DNA from: Thermovibrio sp.
GTDB lineage: Bacteria > Aquificota > Aquificia > Desulfurobacteriales > Desulfurobacteriaceae
Reading direction: 5' to 3'
Assembly: GCA_015490195.1 (NCBI GenBank)
Contig: WFYG01000011.1
Location: 1 to 36,539 of the forward strand
Length of the DNA: 36,539 nucleotides
The notes under the pieces are model-generated. The model did no database searches. It was not told where the DNA came from and saw nothing but the letters and a program-made list of their open reading frames with translations. The position numbers were made by a program, and so were the translations under genes. Positions 24,175 through 32,164 of the stretch are shown in pieces. How positions within the stretch are numbered: the first letter of the stretch is position 1; every line of letters begins with the position of its first letter.

Positions 24175-25527
24175 ATGTTTGATGCCCTTGCAGAGAGGAT
24201 ACAGTCAACCCTTGAGAAGCTCGGAAAAAAGGGAAGAATAGACCAAGAGACTCTAGAGAAAGGTCTTAGAGAGATAAAACTTGCACTCTTAGAAGCTGAT
24301 GTAAACTATAAGGTGGTTTCTCAGTTCATTAAAGACGTTAAAGAGAAAGCTCTGGGAGCAGAGGTAGTTAGAGGGGTAAATCCCGCTCAGCAGCTTGTAA
24401 AGATAGTTTACGACGAACTTGTTGAAGCCTTAGGAGGGGAAGAGGCAAAACTTAACCTTAAGGGTAAGCCTGCCGTAATACTTCTAATCGGTCTTCAGGG
24501 TTCAGGTAAGACAACAACTGTTGCAAAGCTTGCAAATTACCTGAAAAAACAGGGAAAAAAGGTTCTTCTCACCTCTGCCGACGTTTACAGGCCAGCCGCA
24601 ATGCTTCAACTTAAAAAACTTGGAGACAAAATAGGCGTTCCTGTTTTCCTAGAAGAAGAGGAGAAAGACGCCGTAAAGATAGCTAAAGATGCCCTTGAGA
24701 AGGCGAAGTCTGAGGGTTACGATGTTCTAATCATAGACACAGCCGGAAGGCTCCACATAGACGAGGAGCTCCTTGAAGAAGCCAGAAAGATAAGAGAGGC
24801 TACAAACCCCGACGAAGTCCTCTTCGTTATAGACGCAATGACAGGTCAGGAAGCTGTAAACATAGCCAGAGCCTTCAACGAAGCTGTTGGAATGACCGGA
24901 ATTGTTCTCACAAAGATGGATTCAGACTCAAGGGGAGGTGTAGCCCTATCTGTTAAAGGCGTTACCGGAAAACCCATAAAGTTTGCCGGCGTTGGAGAGA
25001 AGATAGAAGACTTCCAGCCTTTCTATCCCGACAGAGTTGCTTCCCGGATACTTGGAATGGGAGACGTGGTCTCCCTGGTTGAAAAAGCCCAGCAGGTAAT
25101 AGACGAGAGAGAAGCCCTCTCAATGCAGGAGAAACTCCTCTCTGGGGAGTTTACACTTGAAGACTTTCGCCAGCAGCTCAGGATGATTCAGAGGCTGGGA
25201 CCCATACAGCAGATTATCAGGATGATTCCCGGGCTTGGAAGCCAGAAAGTTCTGAAACAGCTTCAGGACGTTATAGACGACAAGAAACTCAAGAGGATAG
25301 AGGCGATAATTAATTCAATGACTCCAGAGGAGAGGAGAAACCACGCCATAATAAATGCAAGCAGGAAGAGGAGGATTGCAAAGGGAAGCGGAACCTCCGT
25401 TAAAGAGGTTGATGCCCTCATAAAGCAATTTGTTCAGATGAAGATGGCAATGAAGCAGATGAGGAAGATGCAGAAGAAAATGGCAAAGAAGGGTGGACGG
25501 TTCCCATTCTCGTTTCCTTTTATGTAG
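24175..25527 (+). CDS. ffh: Signal recognition particle protein Ffh (SRP54)
   Basis: Ffh binds 4.5S RNA and signal sequences and targets membrane proteins to FtsY and SecYEG. The 450-residue product shows the N domain (1-95), the G domain with GLQGSGKTT (106-114), SADVYRPAAMLQL, DTAGRLHID and TKMDSDSRGG, and the M domain with MIPGLGS and the RNA-binding SRKRRIAKGSG. The C-terminal tail is Met- and Lys-rich (QMKMAMKQMRKMQKKMAKK), the signal-sequence groove. ATG 24175 directly abuts the preceding gene's TAG. SecY and L23, which it works with, are also in this window. Confidence 0.98.
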   Translation: MFDALAERIQSTLEKLGKKGRIDQETLEKGLREIKLALLEADVNYKVVSQFIKDVKEKALGAEVVRGVNPAQQLVKIVYDELVEALGGEEAKLNLKGKPAVILLIGLQGSGKTTTVAKLANYLKKQGKKVLLTSADVYRPAAMLQLKKLGDKIGVPVFLEEEEKDAVKIAKDALEKAKSEGYDVLIIDTAGRLHIDEELLEEARKIREATNPDEVLFVIDAMTGQEAVNIARAFNEAVGMTGIVLTKMDSDSRGGVALSVKGVTGKPIKFAGVGEKIEDFQPFYPDRVASRILGMGDVVSLVEKAQQVIDEREALSMQEKLLSGEFTLEDFRQQLRMIQRLGPIQQIIRMIPGLGSQKVLKQLQDVIDDKKLKRIEAIINSMTPEERRNHAIINASRKRRIAKGSGTSVKEVDALIKQFVQMKMAMKQMRKMQKKMAKKGGRFPFSFPFM

Positions 25528-25591
25528 AGGTTGAATAGCCACTCTTTTTGGCTAAAATTAGACCTCAAAACTTTTAGGTAGGAGGAGTGCC

Positions 25592-25822
25592 TTGGTTAAG
25601 ATAAGGCTGAAGAAGATGGGAAGGAAGAAGCTTCCCGTTTACAAGATTGTTGTAGCAGAGGCCATGTCTAAGAGGGACGGAAGAGCCGTTGATATTCTTG
25701 GAACCTACAACCCAAAGTCAAAAGAGCTTCAACTTGATGTTGAAAAGGTAAAGGAGTGGCTTGCAAAAGGTGCTGAGCCTACTCCAAGAGTGGCTTCACT
25801 GATAAAGAGAGCTTTACAGTAA
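25592..25822 (+). CDS. rpsP: 30S ribosomal protein S16
   Basis: S16 is an assembly protein of the 30S 5' domain. The 76 residues begin MVKIRLKKMGRKKLPVYKIVVAEA and contain RDGRAVDILGTYNP and WLAKGAEPTPRVASLIK, standard for S16. The start is TTG 25592 behind GTAGGAGGAG. The 64-base spacer from ffh holds a two-tier hairpin (see findings). The ffh-rpsP-khpA order is common in bacteria. Confidence 0.97.
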   Translation: MVKIRLKKMGRKKLPVYKIVVAEAMSKRDGRAVDILGTYNPKSKELQLDVEKVKEWLAKGAEPTPRVASLIKRALQ

Positions 25823-25833
25823 GGAGGTGAGAG

Positions 25834-26073
25834 ATGTCTGCTCTAAAGGAGATAGTTGAGTGCGTCGCAAAGAGACTTGTAGACAACCCCGATGCGGTAT
25901 CTGTAAATGAGACGGTAGGTGAGAGGACTGTTGTTATTGAACTTAAGGTTGCTCCCAGCGACCTTGGTAAGGTTATAGGTAAACAGGGAAGGACTGCTAA
26001 AGCTCTCAGGACAATTCTTTCTGCTGCTGCTGCGAAGCAGGGTAAGAAAGCTGTTCTTGAGATAATAGAGTAG
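25834..26073 (+). CDS. khpA: KH-domain RNA-binding protein KhpA
   Basis: KhpA is a single-KH-domain protein that forms an RNA-binding pair with KhpB (Jag/EloR) in many bacteria. The 79-residue sequence contains the GxxG loop as [19 protein letters not shown] (residues about 44-62). It sits 11 bases after rpsP with AAGGAGGTGAG. In many genomes rimM, trmD and rplS would follow; here the operon ends at a hairpin that includes the khpA stop codon. Confidence 0.94.
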   Translation: MSALKEIVECVAKRLVDNPDAVSVNETVGERTVVIELKVAPSDLGKVIGKQGRTAKALRTILSAAAAKQGKKAVLEIIE

Positions 26074-26089
26074 CGGCTAAGCCGCTACT
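26069..26089. terminator. Bidirectional hairpin between convergent genes
   Basis: AGTAGCGGC and GCCGCTACT form a perfect 9-bp stem with a TAA loop. The khpA stop (26071-26073, +) and the stop of the convergent gene (26087-26085, -) lie at symmetrical places in the two arms. The plus side is followed by CCTTTAAGCTTTCT and the minus side by CTATTATC, so U-runs are weak on both sides. Confidence 0.7.
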
Positions 26090-26660
26090 CCTTTAAGCTT
26101 TCTATAAGTCTTTTGAAAACTTCGTCAGACGAGCTGTCCTTTTCAATAAAGAAGTATTCTAACTTGAAGTTTATGAGAACATTTCGGCTGCTGTAAGTTT
26201 TGGCTTTCAGGTTTAACAGCATAAAATTAAGCCTCTGTTCTACCGCTTCTATGTCGTTTCTGTTTTTCAGGGGAAAGATTATTCCTATTATCTCTTCGTC
26301 TATTTTGAAAAGGAGATCGCTCGGTCTTACGTGCCTGTCTATGTAAGTTGCTATGTAGTTAACTATTGAGTGTCTGTCGTTATGGTCTATTTCTCCTACT
26401 ACAGAGATTTTGATCCCAACGCAGGCAAGGGTTTCCTCACCTGCAAACTTCATTCTATCTATGAGTCTCTGGATTCTCTCCTTTACGAACCTTGCTCTGG
26501 GTATAAAGGCTTCTTTGTCTATCAGGTTTTTGTACTCATCAAGCTCTTTTTCAAGGAGTTCCAGGACGTATTCTACGCTCTCAAGTTGTTGAAGGCTTTC
26601 TCTTATGAGCCTTAAAGACTCTTTTATTTTTTCTATTCCTAAGCTGTCTTTTATTCTCAA
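26085..26660 (-). CDS. Degenerate GGDEF-domain-like protein
   Basis: This 191-residue protein has an N-terminal helical, probably coiled-coil, region (about 1-50: IKESLRLIRESLQQLESVEYVLELLEKELDEYK). The rest follows the layout of a GGDEF (diguanylate cyclase) domain: LIDKEAFIPRARFVKERIQRLI, GIKISVVGEIDHNDRHSIVNYIATYIDRHVRPSDLLFKIDEEIIGIIFP, then a helix. The catalytic GG(D/E)EF is replaced by KIDEE, so cyclase activity is unlikely. It could bind a nucleotide or act in protein contacts. The assignment rests on pattern only. TTG 26660 is the only reasonable start. It is last in the herA operon, 19 bases after talC. Confidence 0.55.
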   Translation of the reverse strand: MRIKDSLGIEKIKESLRLIRESLQQLESVEYVLELLEKELDEYKNLIDKEAFIPRARFVKERIQRLIDRMKFAGEETLACVGIKISVVGEIDHNDRHSIVNYIATYIDRHVRPSDLLFKIDEEIIGIIFPLKNRNDIEAVEQRLNFMLLNLKAKTYSSRNVLINFKLEYFFIEKDSSSDEVFKRLIESLKE

Positions 26661-26679
26661 TTCCCCACTCCAGAAAACT

Positions 26680-27345
26680 TTATTTCTTAAAAATTGTGTC
26701 CCTGTCGGGAACTTTTGCCCAGTCTTCTAAGAACCTTTCAATACCTATGTCTGTTAACGGGTGTTTTGCAAGCTGTTTTATTACTTTAAACGGAATTGTT
26801 GCTATGTGGGCTCCGATGAGGGCAGCCTGAAGAACGTGTTGGGGGTGTCTTACGCTTGCAACGATAATTTCTGTTTCAAACCCGTAATTCTCGTATATCT
26901 GAACCACCTGAGAGATGAGCTCCATGCCGTCGTGCCCTATGTCGTCAAGTCTTCCTACAAACGGAGAAACGTAAGTAGCTCCTGCCTTTGCAGCAAGTAG
27001 TGCCTGAAGGGGTGAAAATACGAGGGTTACGTTCGTTTTAATCCCCTCTGCTGAGAGAATTTTTACTGCTTTAAGGCCTTCTGTTGTCATCGGTATCTTT
27101 ATAACAACGTTATCTCCAAACTTTGCCAGCTGCCTGGCCTCGTCTACCATTCCTTGAGTGTCAAGGCTTACAACTTCCAGGCTAACAGGTCCCGGAACGG
27201 TTTCAACTATCTCCTTTGCTACTTCAAGGAATGGTCTTCCCGTCTTTGAAACCAGGGTTGGGTTTGTTGTTACCCCGTCAATAAGTCCCATCTCCATTGC
27301 CAATTTTATCTCATTTATGTCTGCAGTATCTATAAAGAATTTCAT
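26680..27345 (-). CDS. tal: Transaldolase, TalC/MipB type
   Basis: This small transaldolase/fructose-6-phosphate aldolase family protein (221 residues) has a TIM barrel with the Schiff-base lysine at Lys83 in NVVIKIPMT. Other signatures are [13 protein letters not shown] at the N-terminus, [47 protein letters not shown] and [13 protein letters not shown]. The pentose phosphate role as transaldolase is more likely than aldolase, but the subfamily cannot be fully separated here. ATG 27345 follows a strong AGGAGGTG. It lies 10 bases after the ydjM-like gene in the same operon. Confidence 0.92.
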   Translation of the reverse strand: MKFFIDTADINEIKLAMEMGLIDGVTTNPTLVSKTGRPFLEVAKEIVETVPGPVSLEVVSLDTQGMVDEARQLAKFGDNVVIKIPMTTEGLKAVKILSAEGIKTNVTLVFSPLQALLAAKAGATYVSPFVGRLDDIGHDGMELISQVVQIYENYGFETEIIVASVRHPQHVLQAALIGAHIATIPFKVIKQLAKHPLTDIGIERFLEDWAKVPDRDTIFKK

Positions 27346-27355
27346 CTTTCACCTC

Positions 27356-27823
27356 CTACTTCCAGAGTTTAAAAGAGCTGTAGTCCAGTTCTCCAGTTTT
27401 GACCTGATAGATTAGAGCAGTTAGCAGAAGTAGTATAACAAAGAGCTCCCCCAGCTTTCCCGTTTTAAAGAGTTTAAGTGAAAGTCTTGGGTAATACTTG
27501 TGTTTGTAGGGAATTCCGAGGGGAGTTAACGCATCAAGAATAAGATGGGAGCCGTACCCTACGGTGAACGAGAGGATGAGAACTCCCGCCTCACCGTTTA
27601 AAAAGTCTTTAACAGTAAGCGATAGGATAAACAGTAGAATAACTATAAGGGGATGGTGGGTTATTCCCCTGTGTGAGTTAAAGAGGGTTCTCTTGGGTGG
27701 AAAGGGTAGCCCCTTGCCGAGGTCAACGTCTGGAACGATACTTCCAACTGCTGCCGGCAGTACAGGGAGTTTCAAGTAAGAGGCAAGAACGATTCCTGCC
27801 AGTACGTGGGTTCCCGTCGTCAT
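27356..27823 (-). CDS. YdjM-like (DUF457) membrane-bound metal-dependent hydrolase family protein
   Basis: This 155-residue membrane protein resembles the YdjM/DUF457 family. Conserved polar motifs are GTHVLAGIVLASYL near the start, SIVPDVDLGKG, SHRGITHHPLIVILL and GYGSHLILDALTPLGIP. The His/Asp positions suggest a metal site at the membrane face, and there are about four hydrophobic segments. The biochemical role is not established for the family. It starts in an ATGA overlap with the MBL hydrolase gene. Confidence 0.8.
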   Translation of the reverse strand: MTTGTHVLAGIVLASYLKLPVLPAAVGSIVPDVDLGKGLPFPPKRTLFNSHRGITHHPLIVILLFILSLTVKDFLNGEAGVLILSFTVGYGSHLILDALTPLGIPYKHKYYPRLSLKLFKTGKLGELFVILLLLTALIYQVKTGELDYSSFKLWK

Positions 27824-28467
27824 CTCACAAGTTCCCTGATGAAGGGATTCTCTTTAAGTTCTCTCTCCAGCGTTGTTGGTTCTCCGTGCCCGGGAATCAC
27901 TTTTGCTCTGTGGTCTACCTCTTTTAAGACTTTAAAGATTGAGCTCTTTAGCTGCTGGAAGTTGCTCATAGGAAGGTCGTACCGACCTATGCTGTCTTTG
28001 AATATGAGGTCTCCTACAACTGCAATTCCCCCTTCAGGCGAGTAAATAACGATACTTCCGGGAGAGTGGCCGGGGGTGTGGAGAACCTTAAAGACGTGCT
28101 TTCCAAGGTTTAAGGTTTTCCTCTCCTCTACCGTTTCGTCCGGTTGGGGTGAGTACTCGGCTCCGGCAAGCTGGCCTATCTCGTTCTCCACCCAGAAGTT
28201 GAGGTTTTCTGCAGCCTTAGGGTGCATTACCAGTTTAGCTTCTGGGAACGCTAACTTTGCCCAGGCGTTTGCAGCTATATGGTCTGGATGTTCGTGGGTG
28301 TTAATTATATACTTTAGTTTAAGCTCTTTCCTTTCAACTTCGTCCTGTGCTTTCTCAACGGCTTCTCGGCTTCCTGGGTCAATGAGCATCGCCTCTTTTG
28401 TCTCCTCGTCCCAGATAAGAAGGGTGTTAACTATGAAAGGCCCGTTAGGTATAACAATAACTTTCAT
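27820..28467 (-). CDS. MBL-fold hydrolase, glyoxalase II-like
   Basis: This 215-residue metallo-beta-lactamase-fold protein has all metal motifs: INTHEHPDH (His58, His60, Asp62, His63), VLHTPGHSPGS, VVGDLIFKDSIGR and VIPGHGEPT. This pattern is that of the glyoxalase II-like group (YcbL type), which hydrolyses thioesters; the substrate is not predictable. It overlaps the NYN gene by one base (TAATG) and the ydjM-like gene by four. Confidence 0.87.
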   Translation of the reverse strand: MKVIVIPNGPFIVNTLLIWDEETKEAMLIDPGSREAVEKAQDEVERKELKLKYIINTHEHPDHIAANAWAKLAFPEAKLVMHPKAAENLNFWVENEIGQLAGAEYSPQPDETVEERKTLNLGKHVFKVLHTPGHSPGSIVIYSPEGGIAVVGDLIFKDSIGRYDLPMSNFQQLKSSIFKVLKEVDHRAKVIPGHGEPTTLERELKENPFIRELVR

Positions 28468-29012
28468 TATTCCCCCTCTAAGACGATAAAATCGGCAATA
28501 TCCTCTAAATTTATGTACTCATCTGCGGCTTGAATGACCTCTTTTGCTGTAATGTTTTTAAAAGAGATGACCTCTACTTTTATTCCCTTGGCCTTCAGGA
28601 AGTTTATTAGGTCAACGAAGTCTCCGTCTCCGCTCATGAGAACTACAACGTCAACTTTTCCGTTTTCTGCCATTGCTATTGCGTCTATGGCGATTCCCAT
28701 GTCCCAGTCGGCCTTGTACTCTACTCTGTCCCAGTTGTAGAACTTTTTAGGCTCTTTGATTTTCACCTCGTAGCCTATGTTTCTTAACACGTGGATGAAT
28801 CCATCCTGATTTACCTTTTCAAGGTTTACCAGGTAGACTATCGCTCTGTAGAGGCTTCTCCCTCTCACTCCTATTTCTAGAAGGTTTTTAAAGTCAACTT
28901 TCTTCTTAAGGGTGTTCTTTGCCCCGTAGTATAGGTTCTGCATGTCAACCAAAACGGCAACGTTCAGGTGTGCCTTATCCCTGTCTCTCTCCAGGAGCTC
29001 CTTCGCTTTCAA
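28467..29012 (-). CDS. NYN-domain (LabA/DUF88-like) putative nuclease
   Basis: This is a PIN-like NYN-domain protein of about 181 residues. Acidic catalytic-type residues are present in VAVLVDMQNLYYG, EYKADWDMGIAIDAIAMA and VVLMSGDGDFVDLINFLKAKG, so the active site looks intact; family members cut RNA or act in RNA quality control. The start is inferred as TTG 29012, 5 bases after GGAGG; an upstream in-frame ATG at 29054 would add 14 residues but has no good site. Either way the gene overlaps the end of the upstream transporter (by 38 or 80 bases). Confidence 0.82.
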   Translation of the reverse strand: MKAKELLERDRDKAHLNVAVLVDMQNLYYGAKNTLKKKVDFKNLLEIGVRGRSLYRAIVYLVNLEKVNQDGFIHVLRNIGYEVKIKEPKKFYNWDRVEYKADWDMGIAIDAIAMAENGKVDVVVLMSGDGDFVDLINFLKAKGIKVEVISFKNITAKEVIQAADEYINLEDIADFIVLEGE

Positions 29013-30255
29013 CTTTTCCTCCAATGTCGCAGGTGTACCTGTTCCAGACTGCAAGGGGCGGTTCGCAGAACGGTTCTTCTTTGAGTTTTTTAAGGAAATC
29101 AGGAAGTTTTTCCTCAGGTATGAGCTTCATCCCTATCCCGTAGGCCGACATTGCGTAGATTACACCCTTTCCCAGCGGGAGGTTGTTGACGGCTATGCAG
29201 TCAATACCTCTCTTTGCCAGAGTTTCTACCATCTCTATGCATTTTCCTAGTCTCAGTTTTAGAGCCGGGTTCTCTATTCTGGCAACTTCTTTAAACTCTT
29301 TTCCCTCTCTCTTCAGTATAAGTATTTCCGGGCACTCTGCGAACTTGTCGCAGACCCTCTCTCCGTTTACGGGAACTGCGTAGAGCTCCGCCTTTTTCTC
29401 CTCCGGCTCAAAGTGGATGATGAGCTTTTCTACAAAGGGTATCTCTCTTCTGACCACTGCCTCCACTTCGTGGACTATGTTGTGGGCTTTTTCAAGGTCG
29501 TTTGTTGCAACAGTTACCTCAGCTTCTATGAACTTGTAGCTGCCGGAGCTCCTTCCCGTAACGCTCTTTACCTCTGCGATGAGAGGGTGGGATTTGAGGA
29601 GCTCCTTTATCCTCTCTAGAGTCTCTTTGTCTATTGAGGCGTCCAGGAGAACTTTCAGTGCCTCAACCATTATCTCGTAGCCGGCGTGGAAGATGAGGAT
29701 AACGATGATAAGTACAGCAATCTTCTCAACTATCGGGTAGCCAAGATAGTTTCCGATGATACCGGCGAGTACGACGATTGCAGAGAACATGTCCGTTTTG
29801 ATGTGTTCTGAGTCGGCTATAAGGCTGGGGGAGTGGAGCTCCTCTCCCTTCTTCCTCTCAAACCGGGAGAAAAGATAAGTTACAACAATTGTAATAACAA
29901 CTGCCCCAACGGCTATTCCCAGGTGTTCAATTCTGTAAGACCTGTGTTCAAAGAATGTCTCTTTGGCTATCTCATAGCCTGCAAAGAAAATTGCGAAGGC
30001 ACTTGCAAGTGAGATAATGTTCTCCACCTTGTAGAGGCCGTAGGGAAACCCCTTAACCTTCATGTTAGCGATTACGATGCCGGCGTAGACGGAAAGCGCC
30101 GCTGCTAGGTCTGCTACGGAGTGGATACCGTCTGCGATTAATGCCTTTGAGCCTGAGAGGAAACCGGCAACGAGCTTCAGAACGGAAAGAAAAAGGTTAA
30201 CTAAAATTGAGTATAGAGCTATCTTTCTCTTTTCAGCTGCTACGTTTACTTCCAT
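28975..30255 (-). CDS. Cation diffusion facilitator fused to a NifX-like (dinitrogenase cofactor-type) domain
   Basis: This 426-residue protein joins two modules. Residues 1-210 are a CDF metal exporter with six predicted helices and both metal-site motifs (DGIHSVAD with His45/Asp49, and DSEHIKTD with His151/Asp155). A cytoplasmic ferredoxin-like domain follows (about 210-290). Residues about 300-405 resemble the NifX/NifB-type dinitrogenase iron-molybdenum cofactor domain (LYAVPVNGERVCDKFAECPEILIL, then GKCIEMVETLAKRGIDCIAVNNLPLGKGVIYAMSAYGI). The tail adds Cys residues (EPFCEPP, RYTCDIGG). It probably exports a divalent metal such as Fe, Zn or Mn, with the added domain sensing metal or clusters (inference). 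ATG 30255 is directly after herA. Confidence 0.86.
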   Translation of the reverse strand: MEVNVAAEKRKIALYSILVNLFLSVLKLVAGFLSGSKALIADGIHSVADLAAALSVYAGIVIANMKVKGFPYGLYKVENIISLASAFAIFFAGYEIAKETFFEHRSYRIEHLGIAVGAVVITIVVTYLFSRFERKKGEELHSPSLIADSEHIKTDMFSAIVVLAGIIGNYLGYPIVEKIAVLIIVILIFHAGYEIMVEALKVLLDASIDKETLERIKELLKSHPLIAEVKSVTGRSSGSYKFIEAEVTVATNDLEKAHNIVHEVEAVVRREIPFVEKLIIHFEPEEKKAELYAVPVNGERVCDKFAECPEILILKREGKEFKEVARIENPALKLRLGKCIEMVETLAKRGIDCIAVNNLPLGKGVIYAMSAYGIGMKLIPEEKLPDFLKKLKEEPFCEPPLAVWNRYTCDIGGKVESEGAPGERQG

Positions 30256-31776
30256 CTAAAACTCCGGGTCAAAGATGTCTTTAAGTTCTTTTGTCGTCTG
30301 CTGAAGTTTTTCCCTGTATTTTTTCCAGCTTTCAACGGCACTGATGTCGTTACCGCTCCTCTTTGCCTTTGCCAGTTTAACTTTAACAAGTGCAGGAACA
30401 GATATCATTTTACCCATTAGTAGGGCTTCTCCCACGTTCAATGAAGGGAGCTGATTAACCAGGTCTGCACTTAAAGACTCTGAAGCCTGCTGAACGTGTC
30501 TCTGGTCTCCCGGCTCAACAAGCTTTAGGATTACCATGTTGTTTGCCTGAGAGAGAGCGTTTGAGTCAAGGGCTTTCGGCCTTTGAGTGACTAAGCAAAG
30601 CCCCAATCCGAACTTCCTTCCTTCCCTTGCAATCCTTGAAATCCAGTACCTTGAGCGAGTGTTTACTGTTGAAGAGGCCAATATGTGGGCTTCTTCTAAA
30701 ACCATAAAAAGTGGAAACTCAAGCCCCCCTGTCTGTTCTCTAACGTTCTTTTTCCTTGCTTCAAGAACGTTCCTTAAAACGTGGCTGACGATGATGTCTG
30801 CAATCTTTTCATCAACGTGAGAAAGGTCTATAACGTTGAGCCTTCCGAACTCTATCTGTTCAACTATGGGGGACTGGTTCAGTGAGAAGAGTTCCCCGTA
30901 GGCCTCCTTCATATCCTCAACTTTGTTGAGAACTCCCGTTATTGATTTCCTATCGTCTTTATAAGCTTCGTCTTCAGCCCAACTTTGGAGGAGCCCCTCA
31001 AGGTGACCCCAGAACTGATCTGCCTGGATTTCTCCGTTTACAATACTTTCTACTGTCTCCTTAAAAGCCCTTCTTAGATATCTGTCCTGTATGTAGGCGC
31101 TATCGTCAACATTTGCAAAGAGCCTAAACTCGTGATAGCTGAGCCTTACAGGGTTCAGTGCAAGCTCAATCCTCTTAACGGCTGGTTTCCCTTCCTTTTC
31201 GTAGCCAAAGTTTACGTACTCACCGTGCATGTCAAAAACGAGGACGGTTCCGTCTTTCTCTAAGAGCCCTTCAAGGATAACAGAGACCGTATTTGACTTA
31301 CCACCTCCGGTTACCGCTAAAACTGCCAGGTGTCTGCTGACGATGCTGTCTATGTCTATGAAAACCGGAACGTCGGGTCTTGTCAGAAGGTGGCCTATGT
31401 GGATTTTTGTTCCGTCATCTTGACCGAAAACTTTTCTCAGTGTTTCTGCAGAGGCTTCGTAAAGGTAAGTTCCCGGCTCCGGAGGGACTCTTGGTATGAA
31501 CATGTTCCTGTTTGGGTCTCCTAGAATAGTCAGTTTTCCGTAGAAGAAAGATCTTCCTTTTGAAAACTTCCTTATCTTCTCGGCGTCTTCCGGGTCGATG
31601 GTATCGTCTAACGATCGGTTAAGTCTTTTAATCTCCTTAACCAGAGCTAGAACCCTGTAACCTTCGTACTCCAACTCCAGGTAGTCTCCCAGAGCTATCT
31701 TCTGGTTGCTTATAAATTCCGCTTCAGAGGTTGTAAGCTCTCCTACGCAAACTCCTACAGGTCTTCTCTCGCTCAA
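30256..31776 (-). CDS. herA: HerA-type DNA-translocating ATPase
   Basis: This 506-residue FtsK/HerA-superfamily hexameric ATPase has an N-terminal HAS-barrel-like region (1-100), Walker A VTGGGKSNTV (around 157-162), TVLVFDMHGEYVNF (His-Gly-Glu typical of HerA), Walker B FPLFMVLEEAHIL and ISRIAREGRKFGLGLCLVTQRP with an arginine-finger/sensor region. In archaea HerA pairs with NurA for DNA end resection; no NurA is in this window. Many bacterial HerA proteins also act in phage defence with other nucleases. TTG 31776 is 7 bases after AGGAGG. It heads a tightly packed seven-gene operon that includes an NYN protein. Confidence 0.92.
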   Translation of the reverse strand: MSERRPVGVCVGELTTSEAEFISNQKIALGDYLELEYEGYRVLALVKEIKRLNRSLDDTIDPEDAEKIRKFSKGRSFFYGKLTILGDPNRNMFIPRVPPEPGTYLYEASAETLRKVFGQDDGTKIHIGHLLTRPDVPVFIDIDSIVSRHLAVLAVTGGGKSNTVSVILEGLLEKDGTVLVFDMHGEYVNFGYEKEGKPAVKRIELALNPVRLSYHEFRLFANVDDSAYIQDRYLRRAFKETVESIVNGEIQADQFWGHLEGLLQSWAEDEAYKDDRKSITGVLNKVEDMKEAYGELFSLNQSPIVEQIEFGRLNVIDLSHVDEKIADIIVSHVLRNVLEARKKNVREQTGGLEFPLFMVLEEAHILASSTVNTRSRYWISRIAREGRKFGLGLCLVTQRPKALDSNALSQANNMVILKLVEPGDQRHVQQASESLSADLVNQLPSLNVGEALLMGKMISVPALVKVKLAKAKRSGNDISAVESWKKYREKLQQTTKELKDIFDPEF

Positions 31777-31849
31777 GTTCTGCCCTCCTGAGTTGGCTAG
31801 GGTTTAAATTATAGATTCTGCCTGTAATTAAAACCTGAAGGAGGGAGAA

Positions 31850-32164
31850 ATGTCGGTTCTTGTAGAGTTCGCAATGTTTCCTACTGATAAAGGAGAAAGC
31901 GTTAGCCGGTATGTTGCCAGAATAATAAAGATGATTGATGAAAGTGGAGTTCCCTACAAGCTTACTCCTATGGGAACAGTTTTTGAAACAGAAACTATGG
32001 ACGAAGCACTTAAGATTATAGGAGAGGCTTATAAGCAGCTTGAGCCAGATTGTAACAGGGTTTACTCCGTTGTTAAGTTTGACATCAGAAAGGGGAAGAG
32101 TAACAGGCTTGTTCAGAAGATTAAGTCTGTTGAAAACAAACTAGGTAGAGAGGTTAGCAAGTAG
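31850..32164 (+). CDS. MTH1187/YqgV-family thiamine-binding protein
   Basis: This 104-residue protein belongs to the DUF77/MTH1187 family, small ferredoxin-like tetramers reported to bind thiamine. Signatures are VEFAMFPTDKGESVSRYVARIIKMI, GVPYKLTPMGTVFET and YSVVKFDIRKGKSNRLVQKIKSVENKLG. ATG 31850 follows AGGAGGGAG. The start region is divergent from herA with a 73-base gap, in which no convincing promoter could be named. The last codons contain the -35 of the rnpB promoter. The protein encoded opposite, YjbQ, has also been linked to thiamine phosphate. Confidence 0.88.
   Translation: MSVLVEFAMFPTDKGESVSRYVARIIKMIDESGVPYKLTPMGTVFETETMDEALKIIGEAYKQLEPDCNRVYSVVKFDIRKGKSNRLVQKIKSVENKLGREVSK

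Noticed and set aside
26752-27345. Fructose-6-phosphate aldolase as the function of the TalC-type gene
   Set aside because: The small transaldolase subfamily shares the fold and Schiff-base Lys; nothing in the sequence favours the aldolase reading over transaldolase.
31777-31849. Promoters for herA and the thiamine-binding gene
   Set aside because: TATAAT-like strings are present on the minus strand and AT-rich stretches on the plus strand, but no -35 with acceptable spacing was found.
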